Assembly (NCBI RefSeq): GCF_030272615.1
Contig: NC_081407.1
Span: 441,467,213 to 441,531,212, forward strand
Source: Cryptomeria japonica
Lineage: Eukaryota; Streptophyta; Pinopsida; Cupressales; Cupressaceae
Length of the DNA: 64,000 bases
Direction: 5' to 3'
Shown here: positions 58,927 to 64,000 of the stretch, piece by piece
Numbering within the stretch: the first letter of the stretch is position 1
Layout: each line of letters begins with the position of its first letter
Program-made: the position numbers and the translations under genes
Notes under the pieces: generated by a model
Told to the model about the DNA's origin: nothing
The model's input: the letters and a program-made list of their open reading frames with translations, nothing else
The model's database searches: none

Positions 58927-60363
58927 CTATAAGTTTATCTTCAAACCATCTTCATCATATTTTGGTGCTTCTGACATCATGCAAATTCGGTTATCATAGT
59001 TGTAAGTCTCTTGACATTTCTCATCATTATCAAGTGGTTCTTGTGAATCATCATTTACTACATCCCTTGAGCTAATGGCATGAATAGTATAGTCATATGA
59101 GACTTTTGTGTAGTTAGTTCTATTGTCTTGTGTTCTCAATGTAGATGCCTTCCCTTTATCATGTTTGACAAATGGATCCTTAAAGATGGTATGATTCATG
59201 TTTGCTGAATTTTTGTTGGTGTCAATTGTGATGTCACCTTGATCAATCATGTCTTGGATTAAGTTTTTCAATTTATAGCAACTTGCAGTTTTGTGACCTT
59301 TAGTACGATGATATTCACAAAAATCACTATCATTCCACCATGTAGGTTTGAAAGGACCTGGTTCATATGCTCTTACTTCTGGAAAAGTGATCATGTTTTT
59401 CTGTATTAACTTTTTTGACATTGATTCAATAGCTTCCCCTAGAGGTGTGTAATTCCTTTTCAGAGCATTTACCCTTGGAAATTTTGTGTTCATAGTTTGC
59501 GCAGCATTTACATTGGTCGATATAGTGTTATTCTCTGTATGTGGATTAAATGATTGACTTGGCCTTGTAAAGATAAAATTGGTTGAGTTTTGTTCACTGT
59601 ACAGGCACATATAGCACCATCATTGGTCACATTTTTGTTTTTTAACCAAAATTTGGATTTATCGTTGTTATTGTTATTGCCATATTTTATGAGACCTTGT
59701 TCTACTAGTCCTTTCTCACACTTTAAGGATTTTTCAATGATTTGTTTAAATGTGGCCAAACATTGCATTTGTATCAGGTACTTGATTTTAGGGATTAAGT
59801 TTTCTGTGAACATGTCAACTTGCTCTGTTTTGGGAATAATAGTCTTTCACCTTCTATATAGAGCTCTCCATCTTTGTATGAAGGACGTGAATGTTTCATT
59901 CTCATATTTTTGCAGCACATAAGTCCATGAAAGTGATTGGGTTTTCAATGTTATGTGAGAAGTTAGCAATGAAGTGTTTATCTAATTCACCCCATGATGT
60001 GATAGTTGGTGGTAGATGTGAAAACCACTCTAAGGCTGAGCCTCTCAGAATTTTAGGAAACAGTCTCATTAGATAAGTGTCTTCAGTTGCAACCTCTATA
60101 CATGTCATAAAAAACTCTCTGATGTTATCTCTAGGATCACCTTTCCCTCAGTATCTGCTAAATTTTGGTGTTTCAAAATGTGGTGGGAAAGGCGACAAGT
60201 ATAATATGTGATCAGAAGGATAAGGACATAAGTCCTGCATTGTGTAGCTCTTTTTATCATTACCAGTTTGCATAGTTGCCATATGTTGTTGCAAATTATG
60301 TACCTGTAGAGACAAAATATTTGTTTGAGTCAGGGGTACACTTTGTGCATGTATATTTCCCAC
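58927..60363 (-). pseudogene. Element E Gag, main part
   Basis: The retrotransposon-Gag core includes YLMRLFPKILRGSALEWFSHLPP and ELDKHFIANFSHNIENPIT (59902-60108) and FKQIIEKSLKCEKGLVEQGLIKYG (59690-59760). Upstream is HILYLSPFPPHFETPKFSRY (60148-60210). Downstream lies a zinc-binding FCEYHRTKGHKTASCYKLKN (about 59265-59335). It uses at least two frames. Confidence 0.88.
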
Positions 60364-60656
60364 AAAAGGATTTGTGGTAGTATAACTAGGAGGTTGTTGA
60401 AAGGTACTACAATTATAATTCTATGTGTTATGGGTTCTGCTAGGTACTGTGAAATAAGCAACATGTGAACCCATGTTTGACTGGGTTGTACTCATTGTAT
60501 TAGCGGAACCTAGGTTTGTATTCTGATGACTAGATGTAGATCTTATGGACTAGGAAACTAGAGGTTGAGTCACACTTGTTGTATGAGACACTTGTGTTTG
60601 AATAGGTGCTGAGACACTTGACATTACTAGTATTGTGTGAGAGAATAGGATAGCTT

Positions 60657-60661
60657 GTGTT
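60657..60661. repeat. Target duplication of the solo LTR (GTGTT)
   Basis: GTGTT at 60657-60661 and 61430-61434 flank the LTR exactly. Confidence 0.85.
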
Positions 60662-61429
60662 TTTTAGGATTACCAAAGATACTGAGAGGGGGGGTGAGTC
60701 AATATCTAACCGGTTTGAGAATTTACTTGAATTAAAACATGTAAAGCATGTCAATACAGTGTACCGGTAAATCAAAAATAATGCAGTAAAAAAGAAAAAC
60801 AATAACCACATGAAGAGCACACCATAACATAGTAGTTTTACAAGGAAACCCAATGTGGGAAAAAACTCAGTGGGATTTATGACCCACAATATTCACTTAC
60901 GGGCCAATAAGGGAATATTACTGCTACAATAGGGGCCTGCACATGTAGGAAGGCCAAGTGCCTAGAGCTCACTGCTCAATTATAAAAGGAAGTCACACTG
61001 ACTTACAAAAATGTATTATAATAATCCAATGTCTTGTACTACTTCAAAATAGCATCTACTATGCTAGATCCAGTACCGGTTTTAGCTTTGCTGCATACAT
61101 AAACCCTTAACCTAAAATTCGCATATTAGGTCTACATAATTTTTGCCTATCACCTTATTACAAAATGTTCTACAATGATCTCATACATATATGAGTCATA
61201 TTACAACTTGCCATGTCGGCTTACAATGATTTTACAATTAATTACAAAATATATTATCAACAAAATTCTTGTCGGCCTGGGTGTCGGTATGCTTCCTTTC
61301 ACTGCCGGTGTTCTGTGTGTCGGTGCTGATATAATTGTCTTGCTAGTATCATATGATTGCAAGGTTGCCATCAATGACAAAACCTTCATTCACCTACAAT
61401 TTCTCATTGGAGTGTGCATTTTTCCAACA
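60662..61429 (-). repeat. Solo Copia LTR (768 bp) inside Gag of E
   Basis: Starts TTTTAGGATTACC (family start TGTTAG, one base changed) and ends TTTTTCCAACA. Contains GAGAGGGGGGGTGAGTCA 26 bp in. Collinear with 8834-9604. No internal region or second LTR is present, so it arose by LTR-LTR recombination. Confidence 0.9.
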
Positions 61430-61526
61430 GTGTTGGTGTGTTAACGTTTATTGTTGAGGATGATGCACTTGATTGAGAAGTCAGGTTTGAAACGACATTT
61501 GTTTGCATAGATGATGTTGGTGCATT

Positions 61527-61910
61527 CTAAGGAAAACTTGAGGTCATTTCTTGCATTTGTGTCATATGTGGTATTTGACTATTATTTGGACCTAAAGTAT
61601 TTCCTAGTGGTAAGATTGTTGTGATATCAGAATCTTCAGGTAATTTGGCCCCATTTTGTAATAACAACGAGAGATATTTGTCCCTATCATTATGTATAAG
61701 AGTGTCTAAGATCATAAGGACATGTGGGTCCTGTTGAGCTGATTCAATCTCTTTGCGTGTTAAATTTTGTTGTAGCTTGTGTATTGTGGGCATTGCTCAA
61801 GGATTTGACTATTGACTACTTGATATGTCCATGTTCCAAGTTGGATTTACTGATAGGTCATTGTTTGGGTCCATCTTACTTTTTGCCTTTTGTGACCTTG
61901 TGACGGGCAT
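61527..61910 (-). pseudogene. Element E Gag N-terminus
   Basis: Start chosen at the ATG at 61910: MPVTRSQKAKSKMD is the usual Gypsy Gag opening. Two stops follow (about 61810 and 61800), then an open stretch with HKLQQNLTRKEIESAQQDPH and SLLLQNGAKLPEDSD. Gag then continues, after an Asn/Gln/Thr-rich part, across the solo LTR into 60363. Confidence 0.78.
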
Positions 61911-62393
61911 TTAAGACTTCTATATGAGAATGGTTTAGAACCTAATGCAAGACAACAATAATGTAAGACTCTAGACCTAAATATGGAATATGCAACACTA
62001 GACCAAACTCTCTATTGAGGATTTTGACGTGAGACTTGTTGAGTATTTCAAGATTTTTCAAATGCATGTGTTTCAAGCTCTTCTCTTAGAAGTTTTGCAG
62101 CAATTTCTCTATCAATTCTATGAGGAATTTTATACTCTCTATTTAGCTTGTACTCGACTCCTATATAATGAGGTGCATTTCTCTTTAATTGCTAGGCCAA
62201 GTTACCTAAACCGTCAATGATTTCTCGTTGACCACCATTTGGTACTAGATTAGGCTGCTTGAAGGGGAGCAAACCATCACCTGGGAGACCCATTAAGATG
62301 CATGCTATGACTTTCTAGGATGATTATGCAAATGATGACAAAATAAGATAGATCTATATGAAATCTAATAAGGACCAAATCTAAGGGCGTATA

Positions 62394-62650
62394 TGAGGAC
62401 AATAATAAGGACATAAATGAGGACTATGCAACTTCTAAGGACGATAATAAGGATGTAAATGAAGACTTATGCAACTTCTAAGGATGATAATAAGGACATA
62501 AATGAAGACTTATGCAACTTCTAAGGATGATAATAAGGATGTAAATGAAGACTTATGCAACTTCTAAGCATGATAAGAAAGAAGTAAATGAAGACTTATG
62601 CAACTTCTAAGGACGATAATAAGGATGATAAATGAGGACTATGCAAGGAC
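62394..62650. repeat. 43-bp tandem repeat, about 6 units
   Basis: Unit AAGGATGATAATAAGGATGT, then AAATGAAGACTTATGCAAC and TTCT. Starts at 62437, 62480, 62523, 62566 and 62609, exactly 43 bp apart, with a first diverged copy from about 62394. Confidence 0.95.
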
Positions 62651-63639
62651 TGCTTATGGTCACAAGTATGTAAAATTTTGAGTTTGCAGGACTGTCTGAT
62701 GTTTCAAGATGAACTTTATTTCCAGTAATTCTGTGTGTAGGACATTTTTTTTGTTTTCCAAATCTGAGAACAATTGTTTGAAGAGAGGTATAGCTTACTA
62801 AACTGTGTTCTGGCCAGCTCTGATATTTCAAAGATACGTAAGATAGGGCCTGAAATAGCCCAAATACTAACTCAATACTGGTATGGTACAATGATACATA
62901 TAAAAGCACATAATACAATCTTAGGCTGGAAAGTGGACACCATTTAATGAGACCCCCGCAATAAAATACCGAAACAAGATGAATAGATAGAGAGTTTGGA
63001 AGCACTAGCTCCAGTCCACAACACACTTCTCGGGCATGCTAGTCTCTCTTACCTTGAAGATCTAAAGATCTTATCACCAAGGGATTTTTCTCTCATAATG
63101 CAAGGTACATGAGAGGTATCTATGGGGTATGATCCATACTTCCAGAATCACTGGATGTAGGATTTGGGCTACTAAGTTGGTTCTTATTCTAAAATTTTGA
63201 GGGGTCCTGATCCAACAATGGATTCTTAGAGAAATCCACTTAAGACTTTAGTTGAGCATATAGGTGTAGGGAAAGCCCCCACATACATCAAATTCACTCA
63301 ACACTCTAGCTGACTAACCAATATATTTATATAGCAGCTCGAAAAACCCGCTCGAGAGTATGTTCGGAGAGATGATATCCCCAATGCATCCCAATTTGAA
63401 ATACTTCTGCGAGGTGATGAAATTCCCAGTCAAAGATACCCCTCACTACTAAAATTAAAAAAATGGGTGTTTTTATCACCTTCTCCCTTTCTCCCAAGAC
63501 CCTGAAGGTGGGTGGAAAGGTAGTTAATGCAATAGTAGGTCCACCCCAAACATGATAAAAAGTTATTTCCCTTAAATAAAATCAAGTGTGAGTTATTCTA
63601 TTGATAAGACTGATTCACGTTCATTTTAAAACCCAAATT

Positions 63640-63815
63640 TAGGTGTGAGATACACATGTGCATGTCAATTTTAAAACACCAAACTAAAATGTGAAAGCAT
63701 GCATGTCAATTTTAACCAAGTTTATTTTAAGCCCAAAACTGAAGTGTGATAACATGCATGTCCATTTTAACCAGGTTTATTTTAAGCCCAAAACTGAAGT
63801 GTGATAGCATGAGTG
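63640..63815. repeat. 55-bp tandem repeat, 2 full plus partial units
   Basis: ACATGCATGTC(A/C)ATTTTAAC begins at 63697 and 63752, with a third, changed start at 63807. A diverged unit precedes from about 63645. Shared part: TTTATTTTAAGCCCAAAACT then GAAGTGTGATA. Confidence 0.9.
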
Positions 63816-64000
63816 TTTATGATTCAGTAATAATTTGATCCTCTCTGTAAATTTTCCACATGCTGCAAACAGATAATCAGTAACCCAAGAAAATCCAAAA
63901 AAAAAATAGAAGATTAACAATAAAAAAATGAATGTGTAATGATACCTAAGCGATTGTGTGATTCTGTATGACCGATTGCATAATTCTGACATAGTGATTG

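Larger units (their letters stand above)
46350..64000 (-). mobile_element. Element E: Tat-lineage Ty3/Gypsy with antisense gene; 5' end beyond window or lost
   Basis: Minus-strand order: leader with tandem repeats, gag (split by a solo LTR), protease, G-patch-like segment, RT, RNase H plus a second archaeal-like RNase H, integrase, 2.8-kb spacer, antisense PMD gene, PPT, 3' LTR. The second RNase H is the known hallmark of the Tat/Ogre group. The coding blocks use all three frames, so E is older or more decayed than A. No PBS or 5' LTR was found. Confidence 0.82.
61911..64000 (-). other. Leader or 5' region of element E, no gene seen
   Basis: AT-rich DNA with the 43-bp array (62394-62650) and the 55-bp array (63640-63815). 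No Met-tRNA PBS match and no copy of the left LTR was found, so the 5' LTR lies beyond the window, is very diverged, or is lost. Frames up to 139 codons (62607-63026, minus) show no known motif. Confidence 0.5.

Noticed and set aside
62394-62650. Regular repeats resembling a CRISPR array
   Set aside because: The units are directly tandem with no unique spacers, and the DNA is plant nuclear.
62607-63026. Minus-strand 139-codon open frame
   Set aside because: Starts inside the 43-bp array and has no recognisable domain or relatives. Length alone is not enough in this region.
61930-64000. 5' LTR of element E
   Set aside because: I looked for a copy of the 46.3-47.7 kb LTR, a TG start and a PBS here and found none, so I annotate it only as leader or flank.

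Overview
The window looks like nuclear DNA of a seed plant and consists almost entirely of nested, decayed retrotransposons. I see no intact host gene, rRNA, tRNA gene or CRISPR array. The plant assignment is solid: Met-tRNA primer sites, chromovirus and Tat-type Gypsy polyproteins, plant Copia polyproteins, an L1-type LINE with RNase H, a PPR relic and a plant mobile domain. The guess that it is a gymnosperm or conifer is inference, based on element length, depth of nesting and slow decay.

Layout. (1) 1-8833: element A, a minus-strand Ty3/Gypsy chromovirus (Del/Tekay-like) with 3.6-kb LTRs and gag-pol in one frame, broken almost only by TAG codons. It sits in a Copia-type LTR (8834-9604), which sits in the 3' part of a Tat-type Gypsy element (9605 to about 11220, plus strand), which sits in element D, a pol-less Copia-type derivative (about 11435-15516) with a long unknown ORF before its 3' LTR. 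(2) 15517-17116 and 31451-36597: an old minus-strand Gypsy LTR (H) and its internal flank. It is split by Copia element B (17117-31450), whose 5' LTR is in turn split by Copia element C (24009-30672, TSD CATTG). A LINE (31770-35502) lies in H's internal part, between perfect 19-bp target-site duplications, and carries an extra ORF downstream of ORF2. (3) 36598-41193: LTR and 3' stub of Copia G, entered by Copia F (5'-truncated, minus strand). (4) 41200-46100: an LTR-like stretch, then a PLS-type PPR pseudogene (about 42990-44540, minus strand). (5) about 46350-64000: element E, a minus-strand Tat-lineage Gypsy with dual RNase H. Its gag is interrupted by a solo Copia LTR (TSD GTGTT). Between pol and the 3' LTR it carries an antisense gene with a TATA box, a short exon 1, a 426-bp intron and a plant-mobile-domain exon.

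How the parts relate. The Copia LTRs (D, B, G, F, the 8834 LTR and the 60662 solo LTR) share a G/C-run motif near one end, TGTTAG-type starts and CCAACA/CCAATA-type ends. The two Tat copies (E and 9605-11220) share the 3' PPT/LTR junction, an antisense TATA box about 260 bp from that junction, and a degenerate GCGC/TTAA repeat field about 0.5-0.75 kb from it. The antisense unit therefore appears to be a family trait. The strongest leads are the antisense PMD gene, the extra ORF of the LINE, the unknown ORF of D, and the CAG-to-TAG decay of element A.
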